A DNA stretch of 64,000 bases from Ursus arctos (Eukaryota > Chordata > Mammalia > Carnivora > Ursidae). Where the stretch lies: positions 12,534,001-12,598,000 of the forward strand of contig NW_026622886.1 of the NCBI RefSeq assembly GCF_023065955.2. Direction: 5' to 3'. Positions 1-12,433 of the stretch are shown here, piece after piece. How positions within the stretch are numbered: position 1 is the stretch's first letter; every line of letters starts with the position of its first letter. The translations under genes were made by a program, and so were the position numbers. Below the pieces are notes generated by a model. It was not told the DNA's origin and did no database searches. It was given only the letters and a program-made list of their open reading frames with translations.

Positions 1-319
1 TGAGAGATGAAAATTTTTGTCCTTAATGTACAGGCTCAGGGGGGAAACAAACAAGAAATTAGACAATTATAATTGATGCCATATGAAAAAGAAGAGCAGT
101 AGGTTTTGTAGAAATACAGAAAGCAATATCTGGCTCAGTCTGGAAAAGATCAAGTTCTCAGAGGGGGTGATACCCAGTCTTGAAGATTCAGCAAGGGCAA
201 TCAGTTCAAGAAATGCCTCTGTTAACAGATCCTCAACACAAGAGGTGACACATGTTTATCCCTTCTTGTGCATAAACTTCCTACAGGATCAGTAGTCAAA
301 GAGGGGAGACAATATAACA

Positions 320-560
320 AAGAAGTTAAGAGCCCAGTCCCTGGCAAGAATCTCGCTTCTATCCCACTCATAAGCTATGTGACCTTAAGCAAGTTAACCT
401 TTTTATGTCTCAGGTTCTTTATTTTAGAATGAGAACAATTGTAGTATTAGCCTCATGGGATTTCATGATGAATAAATGAAGCAAAAACATACAAAACACT
501 TAAAATAAACCTTGACACATGGAAGAACTCCATAAATATTGTTTATTATCACTGTCATTA
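320..560 (-). repeat. MIR SINE remnant
   Basis: Reads like the reverse complement of a MIR: a 'ctatgtgaccttaagcaagtt' stretch, then 'tgtctcaggttc', then an A-rich 'aatgagaacaattgtagtattag' part and a final 'ccataaatattg'. MIRs are ancient mammalian tRNA-derived SINEs, now inactive. Edges are approximate and no target-site duplication survives. Confidence 0.6.
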
Positions 561-914
561 CGGATGAGTACTTCATGGATGTGGCACATGTTGAGGGCTT
601 GGTTTTGAACAATAAGAGAGAGAACAATGAGTTAGGAAAGGACCACACTGTTTTAAAAAAATAACTGTATCAACTATGTCTAAATAATGACCACTAGTTT
701 TAGGCCACTCACCAATTCTCCATGGGATAGTTCTGACACCGTTGATTCTCTGAAGAACAAAATAGGAAATCCATGGATCTCAACATATCACTTTCAAACC
801 TGTCTCCTCAGTTCCTGGAACAGATTAAGAAATTAAATCCACAACAACATCATATTTATAAATATGTGAAGAGCAGTCTACATGTCCAAGTTAAATATTA
901 ATTCAAGTCCATTT
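561..914. other. No gene recognised
   Basis: AT-rich sequence without a recognisable repeat, splice-bounded exon or RNA gene. Confidence 0.4.
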
Positions 915-1170
915 AATGACCCTTTACTGAGCACCTTCCATATGCATGAGTGTCAAGGATGACTATGACATGATCCCTATTTGCAGAGCTCAGAGCCTCG
1001 TGAGGCAGGTGGATGTGAACACAGAAAATTAGAATATAACAAATGTAGTAAGCGCCAGAAGAGAAGTCTGCATAAAGGGCTACTGAGGAATCGAGAAGAG
1101 AGCAATACCTTCATCCAGGAGTCAGGAAAGTGTCCACAGAAGAGACGTAGGGTAAAGTTAAGCAAAATAT
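915..1170 (-). repeat. Probable L2 LINE 3' remnant
   Basis: The order 'ctgagcacctt', then 'gatccctatttgcagagctcagagcct', then an A-rich part, then 'gtcaggaaagtgtcc' follows the usual pattern of antisense L2 3' ends. The match is weak and heavily diverged. The small open frames on both strands here are unlikely to be genes. Confidence 0.35.
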
Positions 1171-2940
1171 GAGAAAGGCAAAGCCTCTCTGATTCACTTT
1201 GCTATATCAACCAGGCTTAGGAAAGTACTTTGGCATAAAGATGCCCAAGAAATAGCTATCACATTGCTGAATGGATGAATAAAGAGGTTAATTTTCCTTA
1301 CTACCCCATTCTTTTCTACCCCCTCCTCCCAACAACATCTTCCCACATGCTCTCTTCAACCCCAGGGGGAACCTCCATTTCATTACTCATCCCTTTCACT
1401 GCCTGGTCTTTTGTAAACCTCTCAAAGGCCTCCTCTAGTATTGCTCAACAAACACAGGTGTCCTGGGTGAAGCATGCAACATTTAAATCATGAGGAAAGC
1501 CTGACACAAATGAGCATTTTCCACTAATTTTTCACTGGAGAATGTGAAGAGAATGTGAAGTGCTGAATTGAGGGAGGACAGTGTGTGCTGTGTGGTCATT
1601 GTAATAACCATGCCATGTCCCACCTGGCCTTTTCCCCTGAACTCCCCTGCAGAGACAAGTGTCAGGTCTGCTAAGTTTCATACATGTCTACATACAAAGA
1701 CACAAAACACAGGCTCCCCCTGGAGCTAAGAGGGCTGAACCCAACATACCCTGTGCTTCCTCATCACCTCATCAGAAAAATAGGAAACATTAAGGGAATC
1801 TAGGAAATGGGACCCCCAAACCATCCCATGGCTGCAAGCAATGTAATGCTTCACTCAGGACCAAACCCTGCGTTCTGTCCAATCTGTCCTTCCACTCTGC
1901 ATCAGCCCCACCCCCTCCTCATCCTTTCTGCACCCAGATTTTATTCTCTGCAGTAGATGGCCAACAGTCCAAAAGGTCTTCCAAACAAAATTACATTTCC
2001 TTCTCTTTTCATCCCCAGAGCATGGTGTATCCAAACCACGTGGCAACTTCACTCCTCATAAATCAATTGTTTAATTGACAAAGAGGAGATTTGTTCAGAG
2101 GCTCCCAAAACTCAAAATTTCATATGACCCATCTTTCCCAAATGCCCAGAAGACCTTGATGTCTATTGTTTTTCCAGGAACTTTGCAACTTCCACAGTCT
2201 GGAGAAGGGTCAAGTTCCTGCACTCCAATTTTCTCCCCATTTTTCTTGTCTGAGAAGACAAGAATATCATCTGGGATTTATGGCAAACTATAATCTGTGT
2301 GGCCTCTTTGCATGAGGATGAGATGGAATGCTTGGATGAAGAATTTTTTCTTATCCATAGATTACCCACAACACTATGCAGAGAACTCTCTGAGTTTTGG
2401 AACTAAAAAACTAAAAACTTCCAAATATTTAAGGAAACATTTTAGAGAGTTCTGGGGAAATAAACAGTGCTAAGGTTATAGGGGAAAAGAAATGGAGAGA
2501 GGAAGAGAATTGAAGCAGAAGGAAAAAGAAGAGGACAAGTACAATTATGAGAGGAGGCTTATATCCAGGATCTTCTTCCTTTGAGCAGAACTTCCACTTA
2601 GATGCAATTCGAAATTCCCAGAGAGGGGGTAGTCAAAGTCTGTGCACAGATTTCGGTAGGGTGTTTTAGAATATCATGGAAGGAGCGGCCAAGAAGTGAG
2701 AGGCAACATGTTCCCAGATGAGCTCTGCTATTTTTAATCAGAGAATGTTGGTCATTGTCTCAGTTCTGCTAATAAACAGATGTTGGGCACATCTTCACCT
2801 GGCCAGTTTCAGCTGCACATCTTAAATCTTCACCCAAGTCCAACCACATCTTACCACCGTCCCTATGACTACTATTGTCCTTATCACCATAGTCTTCCTC
2901 CTGGGGAATTGTAACTGCATCAGAAATGTCTGAAAAGACT
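1171..2940. other. No gene recognised
   Basis: Mostly unassigned sequence with pyrimidine-rich stretches (about 1290-1400 and 1890-1990) and a purine-rich stretch at about 2480-2540. Several open frames of about 65-72 codons exist on both strands, which is expected by chance at this base composition. Confidence 0.4.
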
Positions 2941-2944
2941 ATCA

Positions 2945-3128
2945 GCCTTGGATACCCAGTTGTGGACACATATTAGAATCACCTGGGCAACTTTTAAAAA
3001 TGCCAAGCCTAGGCCAGCCTGTTAAACGGTTAAATAGACATCTAAGAAGGGTGGCCCTGGGCAGTGTATTTTTTAAAAGCCCTCCAGATGATTCTAATGA
3101 GCCTGCCTGGACTGAGAATCACTGTTCT
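2945..3128 (+). repeat. MER5-like hAT DNA transposon remnant
   Basis: Contains the MER5 hallmarks in order: 'tagaatcacctgggcaac', 'aaaaatgcc', 'agccctccagatgattcta' and a terminal 'ctgagaatcactgttct'. MER5 elements are short non-autonomous hAT-Charlie elements that moved by cut and paste early in placental evolution. Confidence 0.65.
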
Positions 3129-3149
3129 AGCCTCATCTCTGGGAAATTA

Positions 3150-3560
3150 ATTATTTATGTATTCAAAAGACATTCCTGAGTGCCTACAGAGTATCTGGAG
3201 CTGTGCTGGGTATTTAGCAGTGAACATGACAAAATTTTTTATGTTCAACTGGGAAGAGGAAGACAATAGATAAACAAATAAATAAATCACATAGTTCCAG
3301 ATAGTAATACGTGCTGTAAAGAATATAAGATGTGGTGTAATAGAAAGTAACTGGAAGAGTACCTGCATAGTCAGAAAAGATTGCTCTAGAATATGATTTG
3401 GGGACTATGAAAAGGATTCTACCAGAGGATTAGGAAAAGAGCATTCCCAGGCAGAGAAATAGCAAGTGCAAAGGCCCTGGGGTACTTGGCAAAGATATTG
3501 AAAGGCCAGCACTGCTGGAGCAAAGACCTTCAGTAAAACCGGATGGTGATATCTGCCCCC
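3150..3560 (-). repeat. L2 LINE 3' remnant
   Basis: Antisense L2 order: 'gagtgcctacagagtatctgg', 'tttagcagtgaacatgac', 'gacaatagataaacaaataa', then 'agagcattcccaggcagag' and 'gcaagtgcaaaggccctgg'. The L2 family is extinct in mammals. The copy is non-coding and diverged. Confidence 0.6.
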
Positions 3561-5034
3561 AAATTATCACACTGCTATGTTGCAAAGATATGTGAGGTGT
3601 CAGGAAGCACCTGAGAAAGAAAAGCCCAATAAAAACACCAGGGTGTACTGTTTCATTGTTATCACACCTTTCTAATATAACTCAATGACCCGGATACCAG
3701 ATGACAGCCCCATGACATCCCACTGACTTAGCTGTGGAACCCAATCATTGCACTGTGATGCAATTCTAGAATCCAGGCCTGGAATTTTCTGGGAAGTCCT
3801 GGATAGATTTTGTAGAGATACAGCTATGTTCCAGAAATCTGTGATGAAATGCTGAGACAGGTGTCCATTTATTAGGCTCTACTCCCCTGATGCAAGAGAC
3901 AAAGTTCAAAGTAAAAATTAAAGTTATTAAAATGCACTGTAGGAGGACAGGTTACCATGTTGCTAAATTGGGTAATGGACTACCCAGATGGCCTCCTCCC
4001 TGGGCTACCTGACAGCTTGCCTTTTGCAACATTCCATACCTCCACCCAGCGATGGGAATACAGAAAGTCCAATCATATTACCACTTTCTACTATCCCTGA
4101 GAAAGGTATTTTGGTAAAAGGACATTCTTTCTTTCTTTTTTTTTTTGGTTAAAATTTGTTTCATTGGTGTTTCTAATCATCTTTAATCTTGTAAGTAACA
4201 CACACTTGCATTTTCCTTATTATAAAACCGAAATAGAGAAGGCAGAATTGTCTTTGAACATGACCCCTGATCTCCAGATGCAGCTACTATTAACAGACAT
4301 AGCCGTGCATTCATGTACCTACGTACATGACTGTTCAATGGAAGACGTGCAGAATCTTTTTCTTTTTATGTAAATGGCATCACAGTGAATGTCTCCAAGG
4401 GATCTGCACAAGGATACTTACTGTGAACAGTGGCTGTCAGTAGGGAAATAGTTGAATGCATTGTGGTATATTCGAATTTGGGAATTCTATGAAGCTCTTT
4501 AGAGAAATAATGTAACTCTAAGTGAACAGTTAAAGCTTCAAGAGACACTGCTAAATTTCCTTAACCTTTTTTTGGACTTGATTTCATTGTTCGTTTAGTC
4601 ATGTCTCAGAAGTCAGGGAGGTTTAGCCAGTTACATACAGAAAGTTGAGGCATCTGGAGGAAGCAACAGGAACAAGCCTCAGACCTTCCAAGAGAGGTGA
4701 TATGGGGAGACACAGTGAGAGAGAAGGTTCAGTTTGGTAAGCCAAGCATAGCCAAGGGTATACAGCAATCTTGTCATAAGTCAGGCAATTTAGTACCAAT
4801 TGGGAAAGAGCAAAAGCAGGTGAGTTCCAGGAGGTGGGTGAAGTTCAGAAGCAGAGAATCAAAGCAGATGCTATTTTAACATGCTTAGCTGTGGACGGTC
4901 CTATTAGTGGTAGCTGGGTTCTAGGGAATATGCTGGAATTCAAGCTAAGGACTGTCAGTCCTCAGAGCGAAGCAAGGAAGAATAAGGTAGGGTCACTGTT
5001 CATTATTCTGTGTGTGTATGTATGTATGTATCAC
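3561..5034. other. No gene recognised; possible old L1 fragment near 4140-4380
   Basis: Mostly unassigned. A T-run at 4138-4146 followed by 'ttatgtaaatggcatcacagtg' near 4366-4385 faintly resembles an old antisense L1 3' end, but the match is too weak to delimit. A (TGTA)n-like simple repeat lies at about 5011-5032. Confidence 0.3.
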
Positions 5035-5300
5035 CAAACATCTCCTATGTGTTAATCACTATTCTAGGTGCTGCAGATACAGCTCTTGATAAGACAAGCT
5101 CAGTTCCTGCCATTATATAAGCACGCAAATAATGTATTTTCAAAGAGTGATAAATATATAAAGACTTAGAGAGGGTCAAGTGCAGACCACATGAGATGGG
5201 GTCAGGGAAGGCCTTTCTGATGAATAGACATTTAAACAGACACATGAGTGAAGCGAGGGTTAGAGCCAGATAAATATAAGAAGATACATGGTATGCTTAA
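5035..5300 (-). repeat. L2 LINE 3' remnant (copy 1)
   Basis: Antisense L2 signature: 'cactattctaggtgctgcag', 'cagttcctgcc', 'ggtcagggaaggcctttctg' and 'gacatttaaacagacac'. It sits just left of a second L2 copy in the same orientation, so this is either two insertions or one element with an internal duplication. Confidence 0.6.
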
Positions 5301-5350
5301 ATGTATACTCAAAAGGAATCAGAAGGAGATAGATACTTCAATCACCTTGC

Positions 5351-5384
5351 TTCATTCATTCATTCATTCATTCATTCATTCATC
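5351..5384. repeat. (ATTC)n microsatellite
   Basis: About eight tandem 4-bp ATTC/TTCA units. It coincides with the 3' end of the neighbouring antisense L2, whose tail is made of such tetramers, so it probably grew from the L2 tail. Confidence 0.9.
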
Positions 5385-6050
5385 TGTCAAGTATTTGTTG
5401 AGGGCCCATTGTGTAAAGCACTCTGATAGGCCTCAGGGACACAATAATAAACAAAGTAGACAGGGTCCTGCCCTCATGGAATTTATATTCTACTAGGGGG
5501 AGAAAGAAATAGGCATAAGAAATGTCATGTGCAAATCCAAAGATACGAAAGAGCTTAAGTGTTGAGGAACTGAAAGAAGGCTACTGTAGTTGGAGTCAAG
5601 TGAAATGGCTCTGGGAAAGCAACACTGGAGATCAGAGAAGTTGGTAAGAGCAGGGTCTTATAGGATCTTATAAATCAGGACAAGGACTTTGTATAAATTC
5701 AAAATTTAATTGGAAGACATTGAAGATTTCAAGCAGGAAATGGAGTGAGGGGATGACATGATCTGGTTCATATTTTAACTCCTATTAAATACAGAGAATG
5801 GATTGGAGAGAGGCAATGTGGCAGCAGGGATATGAGTTGGGATGTTGTTGGGATAGCCTGGGCTACAGTGATGGCAGTGGAGACAAAAAGAAGATGGCAT
5901 ATTTAAGAGATGTCTCAGACATGGAATCCAAAACCTTGGGGTATAGATTGGGATCAAGGAGGAAAGAGAGACAAAAAGGCTGACTCCTACGTAGGTAATC
6001 TGACAGAGGTGGATGCTTGTTCCACATCTGAAATGGACAAGGTTGTGGGG
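5385..6050 (-). repeat. L2 LINE 3' region (copy 2)
   Basis: Long antisense L2 segment: 'agtatttgttgagggccca', 'cacaataataaacaaagtag', 'cctgccctcatggaattta', 'gattcaagcagg'-type text near 5730, then 'ggggatgacatgatctggtt' and 'gagaatggattgg'. Relatively long for an L2 fragment. The open frames at 5775-6092 lie inside it and are not genes. Confidence 0.65.
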
Positions 6051-6264
6051 GACTCAATTGATTTACACACATCTCTCCTTCTGCCTCTCTGAGCTACCTA
6101 CCCCTTTAGATGGTGCCTTTTCAATAACTAATAAGCTACCCAGTAACATTCTACAGTCCTTTCAGATATTTTATGTTAATTTCATTCTTTATTAGTAATA
6201 TATTACCTGGTTCAAAAAATTAAATGATACAAGTCTTACAGAATAAGGTATACACCAAGAAGTC

Positions 6265-7270
6265 TAGCTACTAGCGATTAGCCCTCCCCATGCAACAAGC
6301 TTAGTGGCTTAAAACAATACTTTATTTAGCTTGTGAATCTGTGGTGGGCTGAATAAGTTTTCTAGTCTGGGTGATCTCGATTGAACTCTGCTGACTGTAC
6401 TCCATGTTTCTGGGGTTAGTTGGCCACTTGGCTGGAGGCTGGTGATCTAGGATTGGTGTGATGATTACCTTACCAAGTACATTTCCCTTCCCTATATAAT
6501 TCTGGATTAGGGTAGGCAACATGAGATACTTGCATGATGTTTGGAGGGTAGAAGGAAGCGACTGACATTATGCTTGGAATGTTGGTTTAGGGCCCCAGGC
6601 ACCACTACTGTAGCTCCTGCAGTTGGTTGTTGACCAACTGGGTCACCCTTTGCCATGGGGCAGTGGTAAGATCCACGCTCCTTCAGCTCCCACGGATTTC
6701 CTCCTTCTGTTTTCCGAGTCCTGAACCAGGCACAGGTACATCTTGGCAGCAAAGAAACGTGATGCAATTGGAGACAGACACAGGTTCCAGTTTGTCCTCA
6801 ATCTCTCTTGCTTTGTGTTCACCTTTTCTTTTTGACTACCTGCCCCACCGACCTTCAGTGACTTCAGGAACAGCATCAGATAAAAAAGAAGCCTTCCATA
6901 GATTTCTTTAGCACCTCTTCTTTGTGGTCTCTGGCTAATGTCTTTTAATTGTACAAGGTCTAATCCCTCTAATACAGCCCTTATTCCATATCACTCTGCA
7001 GTTGATAAGCTGCAGATTGGTTGTGGGGGTAGGAAGTGGGTGAACAGTTGGATCATGTGTCTCTGATCATCTATCAGGCTAGCCTGGCCTTCTTCACATG
7101 GCATTCAGAGGGTTCCAAGAGCAGCAAGACAAGGCAATTCCCCAATTCTGCTTGCCTCACATTGGCCAAAGAAAATTATATCGTCAAGCCCAGAGACAGT
7201 GTGGCAAGACACTATCCAAAAAGAGTGGAGAAAGAGAAGTGTGAGCCAGTGAAGTTATTACTGTAAACAA
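6265..7270. repeat. Ancient interspersed repeat, family not assigned, with unassigned middle
   Basis: The left part (6285-6500) has the widely repeated 'gcttagtggcttaaaacaat' start followed by 'ttggccacttggctggaggc'. The right part (7065-7260) has 'ggctagcctggccttcttca', 'gggttccaagagcagcaag' and 'cattggccaaag'. I know this order from a common old mammalian repeat but cannot name the family. The middle (6500-7050) is unassigned. Confidence 0.35.
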
Positions 7271-7279
7271 GTCACATCA

Positions 7280-7620
7280 CTTGTGTTGGTTTCTTCTGTA
7301 TCCCTCCAGCATTTCCTTACAGGAACACAAGCAAATATGAATATGTAGTTTAGCTTCTTCCCCTAGAAAGTACTTTCCTCTTTCTCATGTAAAAGACAGT
7401 ACATCACATGTACTACTTAGACTTTTTTTTCATTTACTAACATATCTTAGCAGTATATAGTGTTCTATTTTTTTATATAGCTGCATAGTATTTCTTTGTT
7501 TGAATGTATTAGAGTTTACTTAATTACTACGTCATACGTGGACACTTTTGCTACTTCAACAATGTTGTAAAGAATCAATTTGTTACTTGGTCATTTTTAT
7601 TCATGCTGTCAACCTTTTAG
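7280..7620 (-). repeat. Old L1 3' fragment, antisense
   Basis: Contains 'tatagctgcatagtatttct' followed by 'gaatgtattagagtttactt', the pattern of antisense 3' UTR sequence of old L1 elements. Diverged; edges approximate. Confidence 0.4.
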
Positions 7621-7767
7621 TTTAGCATAGTTTATAGTTTTCTCCAGTGATTGCCTTATAAGCTGAGATCTTTCCCTGCCTTTGTCATATTGGTGTCATA
7701 CAGTCTGAGCCTCCAACTTACCTCTTGATGCTGGACACTGGAAAGGTCATCTATGTACTATCCTTAG

Positions 7768-7955
7768 TGGAGACATTCTCAAACTTTAAGGTACAGAACA
7801 TTCACTAGGGAGTGGGGCTAAATAAACATTCAGATTCCCAGGTCTCAGTCTCCAGATCCTCTGAGAATTAGTTTCAGAGTGGAGCTTGAAATCTGTATTT
7901 TTAAATAAGCACCTCAGATCATTAGGAAGTAGATGACCTGCTACACACCCAGAAG
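7768..7955 (+). repeat. MER5-like hAT DNA transposon remnant
   Basis: 'ttctcaaactttaaggtaca', 'cagattcccaggtctcagtc', 'tgaaatctgtatttttaaat' and 'acctcagatcatt' follow the order of a MER5-type element. Confidence 0.55.
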
Positions 7956-10900
7956 CAGGTTTTCCAATACTGGTTACCTGGAAGTATAGGGTGGCAAACA
8001 TACCAACAGCTCACAGGAGGATGATACATTCTCAGGAAAACACAACCCACAACTTAAGGCAAATGTTACATTTGTTCATTCAATTCATCTTCTCTTGATA
8101 TTGCCCACCTCCCTACCCCACTGCGTATTATGGGGTAAAAGACGTTATGGTGATGGGATAAAGGTGCAGAATTAGAAGGTAGTGGAGAAACATTGCTTAA
8201 TTTGGACAGAAGCCCAGCCTATGTACAAGTAGGATCTGAAATGCCAAGAGGCAGCTTGAGTTCAATGGAGTTTTCTAAGATTCAAGCCAGACTGAGTTCT
8301 CTCCTTGCTGTGTTCCAGGAAAACAACACTCCAGGAAAACAACACGGCTGGCAGAGCAGCATAGATGCCAGTAGTGGTAACAGAGCCTGAGAACAGGCAC
8401 TAAGAAGAATTCCCAATACCAGGTGCACAGAGAGAAATGAGATTCTGGAAAGTGGGCAGGCTCTAAGATGTTATTCAACCAAGGGCTTTAAGATAGAGTC
8501 AGACAGGCTTCCTCTGACTACAGCCACATCACCTGGACCTTTGTTTTATTAATCCATATCTACTATAAAATAATTACTGATGAGGTTCCTTTCTTATGCA
8601 CTCTTACAGAGCAATGCTCCTTTCCTCCAGAAATCTTACCTCACACCTTTTTAGTGTGGTTAATTGATTTGCATTTGTTTCTACATAGAAGGCCAAAAGC
8701 TCCACAAAAGCAGTCTGACTGAATTTTGCCTCTACTGCTTACCAGATTAACTCACCGGAGTTCCAATGATAGGGTACAAAGCAAAGATTGTATCTAGATG
8801 TGAATGTGTCACACTACGCCTAGGTAAAAAGAGACCAGATTTGAACGATACAGAATCAGAAACAAGTTTGTTGAAAGCTTTTCTAATTGTTACACATGTA
8901 AGACCGTGAGCAGAGGATTTATTCATTTCTCATAGAATCCTACTTACAACAAACTTGAAAATGCAGTCTTTAGAATTGTAAATGCCACACACATTTATTA
9001 TATTTCTTTTTTTAATTGGAAAACAAAGGAATGGAATTTATCGTTATACCTATGCTCATAGGGCACAAATTTACATCCGTACTATAAAGTTTGATCAACA
9101 AAAATACTATATTTTTTCATTCTCTTTGCAGAAAATATTTAAGAAGGAATAAAAGAATATTCGATCAAAAATTTGTTAGAAAATATATCAATGTGCCAGA
9201 CAGCTAACAAAAAATGTTGTTTTGTGATATATGTGTGTTATTTGTCAGCTTTAAAAAATCTGTAGTTTATTGTGATTTCTTTTTCTATAATCACAATTTT
9301 ATACTATTTTTCTGAGTGAGCATCCCCCCCAAATTAGGATCTGCCTGTGAGCACTCCCATGATTTTTCTGTAGGCATTTAGGTAACAAACAATTGTATAA
9401 TTACTTTAAATTGAAATCATAGTCTCAATTTAGAAAGTTTAATGAGATTCTAAAATGTTAAAAAAAAAATCCCAGAATTGATTTAGAGTTAATTCTTTCC
9501 TTCTTACTTAGGGTGCATCTCAGGTTGGAAAACTGCAGTCAGGAAGGGGAAGGTTGGTGGATTTCTTCTATATTTTCCTATCCTATCTTCTCTTCCCTCT
9601 CCATCCACTTCCTTCCTGGCCAGCAGTTTCTGACCCCTCAGAGGTAAGAAGGGAGTGGTAGAGAAAGGTCTTAGTGGAACCACATCATCTAGTTTCTTGT
9701 TCTTTGAGCCTGGCTGATACTGTCTCAATAGGGATATTTTGATAGGCTCTCAGGCTCTCCACTGGGTTCCTCTCTCCTCAGATCCCTTGATCCAGAAAGA
9801 TGCAAAACATGTCTCTTTTGAGTGGTTGCTATTGATTCCTTCTTACCAAAGGTGTTCACCTCCAGATTATTTGTGCTGGGCCCTTCTACCTCAAGGATCA
9901 GAAATAACCCATCTCTCTCTCTCTCTCTCAATTGGTCCACGTTTGATTCTTAAGAAATCTTGCATCCCTTGCTCCAAAATGTCCTGACTCCAGTGCCAAA
10001 ACATTGGGCAACCTTCTTTGTCTTACAGGTTTCCCAGGTAAGGGGTCAGATTACTCCTAATTGCGTAGTGGTTTCCTCAAAATCTCCTCTCACTAGACTA
10101 GAGGTGATGTATAGTAGATCACCTTCTGTCTCTCCCTTTTTACTGTCTTAACCTGGCTAAGGGGTCAAAAACTAATCTATCAGTTCCTCAGGATCATTTC
10201 CATTGATCAATATGCAATTGGCAATTTGCCACTTCGTTTTGGAATTTCCAATCAATTATATTTTGGGACCTAATTATAAGTTCAATTTTAACATCCTGTT
10301 ATAGGTTTCATTGCCTTTGCTTCATTTCATGGTATGCAGCTCCTTTGTGTTTTTGACCACTAAATTCATTAGCTGTAAAGAAAGGCATGGTCTTTTTAAA
10401 ATGTTAGATATTGTATGTTCAAATTAGATCACTCTTTTGCTCTCACATTTGCTCATTTTTAAGTACTTTGGAAGGAATCAAAATGTGCCAAAAAAAATTT
10501 TTGCCCAATGGATGCACCCACATACATACAAAATTGATTAATCAATTCCTTCAACATCAGGTATATATTGAGTTTTTGTGCGAAGCACTCTACTAGGCAC
10601 AAAAAATCAATACAATATAAAACAGGTGAGAGGAGTTTCTCACCTTCTCAAACATCTTTTTTTTTTTTGGTCTAAACTCTTCCCAAAATCCAGAGAAGCT
10701 ATAGCCAGAATGGTAGGAGGATGTTGCTAATGACACATCAATACTTTCCTTCACTACAGTATTAAACTCTCAGTAGATTAGAACTGAGAATCTCTCTCCC
10801 TCATGTTCCCAAAAGAGAGTTACCCTCTTAGAATCTTTTGTTCATCATCTCACAGGTGCTAGATTCCAATGTGGTGCCTTTCTTCCCAAGAGTGCACTAT

Positions 10901-11340
10901 ATATCCAATGTGAATTTCCATTGCTCTCTGGCACTGGAATTTTCTCCTTTATATCCCACTCGGACACTAATTTTGAAAATTAGGTCCCTGAGGCTGAATG
11001 ATTTGATAGAATTCTTTACAGGTCCGACTGCTAATACAAGTTGGTGACGAATTCTCAAGTCTTAGAAAAAGAACTTTTTCTATCTTGGGGTTGGGTTTGG
11101 CAAGGATCCTTTTCAAGAGCCCTGAAAGAAGACAGAATCCTTTTCTTGAAGTGTTAACTTTCTCAATCAAGACAGGCTCTGTTGAGAGTTGGATCTCTCC
11201 CCAGTGCTCTTTGCTTTAGATGGGGGGTGGAGGGGTAAATTGCTTTCCTGGAACCCAGGAGAATAAGGAGTGACCTTACATGTCTCCTCCCAGAGACTTC
11301 TGGGAAGGAGTTGCAGCTGCCATTTTAGTTTTCATACAGA
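7956..11340. other. No gene recognised
   Basis: Unassigned sequence. It includes a very AT-rich stretch (about 8940-9480), a short (TC)n run at 9917-9929 and a small possible antisense L2 end at about 10540-10620. Open frames reach only about 80 codons and overlap on both strands. No coding exon can be argued. Confidence 0.4.
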
Positions 11341-11355
11341 CAGTATCCTGTGTCT

Positions 11356-11398
11356 TTTTTCTTTTTCTTTTCTTTCTTTCTTTTTTTTTTTTTTTTTA
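11356..11398. repeat. Polypyrimidine tract (T/C-rich)
   Basis: A nearly pure T/C run of about 40 bases ending in a long T stretch. It is probably a decayed poly(A) tail of a minus-strand retroelement or a simple-sequence expansion. No body of an element is recognisable beside it. Confidence 0.75.
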
Positions 11399-12433
11399 TG
11401 GCTTCAAGGAGTAAAATCAAATATATCTTCTTTATGACCATGCCAGGTTCTGCATTTTGCTAAGCACATAAAGGTTTTTTTAGGTCTTAAAACAAGTGTC
11501 AGGGGTTTTAATTCTATAAAAAAGAAAGAACTGGATGTTCCAAAGGCAGACCACATGGTCGCCACTTAAAAGTACAAGTTTATAGCATATGGCTGAAACT
11601 TTCTAGTAATGCTGAAATGATTTTGTATAAGTGTACTGTTTCCAAATATTTTTCAGGATTCATTTGGGAATGATTAAGCTAATGTTACATCTTTTCAGTG
11701 TTATGAAAAAGATGACTTTCAATCGGAGAGAGATTTCAGCAGATCACTAAGGAAATAAAACCGACCTGGTCCTCTTCTCCTGGTATGTGGAGGGAATGGG
11801 CTTTTGTTATTAGGGCACCTCAGGACATTCTGGGTGTCTGCTATGTATCCAAAAGAATGAAGAGCATGCACCCTCTGGAACTCCCTGGAGAGTTTAGAAC
11901 TGACTTTTAGTTAAAGCAGGGTATTGCTATCATGCCCATGACAACCTTGGAACTCTCAGAAGGCATGCCACCAATTTGCTCTGCAGTCCCAGCAAGGATA
12001 TGCTTCATTGCATTATACAAATATACAAATGAAATGAAAAGGACTGGTCAGAACCATCTGGGAATAGGTCAAGAGAGGAATCTGCAAGGACTAGCTAGCC
12101 AAGAGCTGAATGGGTGTTGTGAGGACAGTGTGCCTATTGGGGTGACCCCTGCATGCATTTGGACAACTCCATGCTGACAGGGAGGTCTCCTGGATGTTTT
12201 ATGTACTGGATACAGTCCCATGAATGCTGGCCTGAAATCATTGATACATGATGGAGAGAGACATAGCTTACCCAAGGTAAATCCAAGAAAGGAAAAAGCA
12301 AAGCAGATGTAGATAAAAAATAATTTATAAGTCTCTGGGTTAGTGCCCTCATTGGTTTAAGGAGGGAAGGAGGCAGGGCTGGAGAGGAAAGTCCAGGATT
12401 GCTAGAAGACATTTATAGACTAGTCTTATTGAC
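11399..12433. other. No gene recognised
   Basis: Unassigned sequence. Short open frames of up to 92 codons (12134-12412, minus) show no recognisable domain. Confidence 0.4.

Noticed and set aside
5351..5384. Short tandem repeats as a CRISPR array
   Set aside because: Simple (ATTC)n with no spacers, in a mammalian genome.
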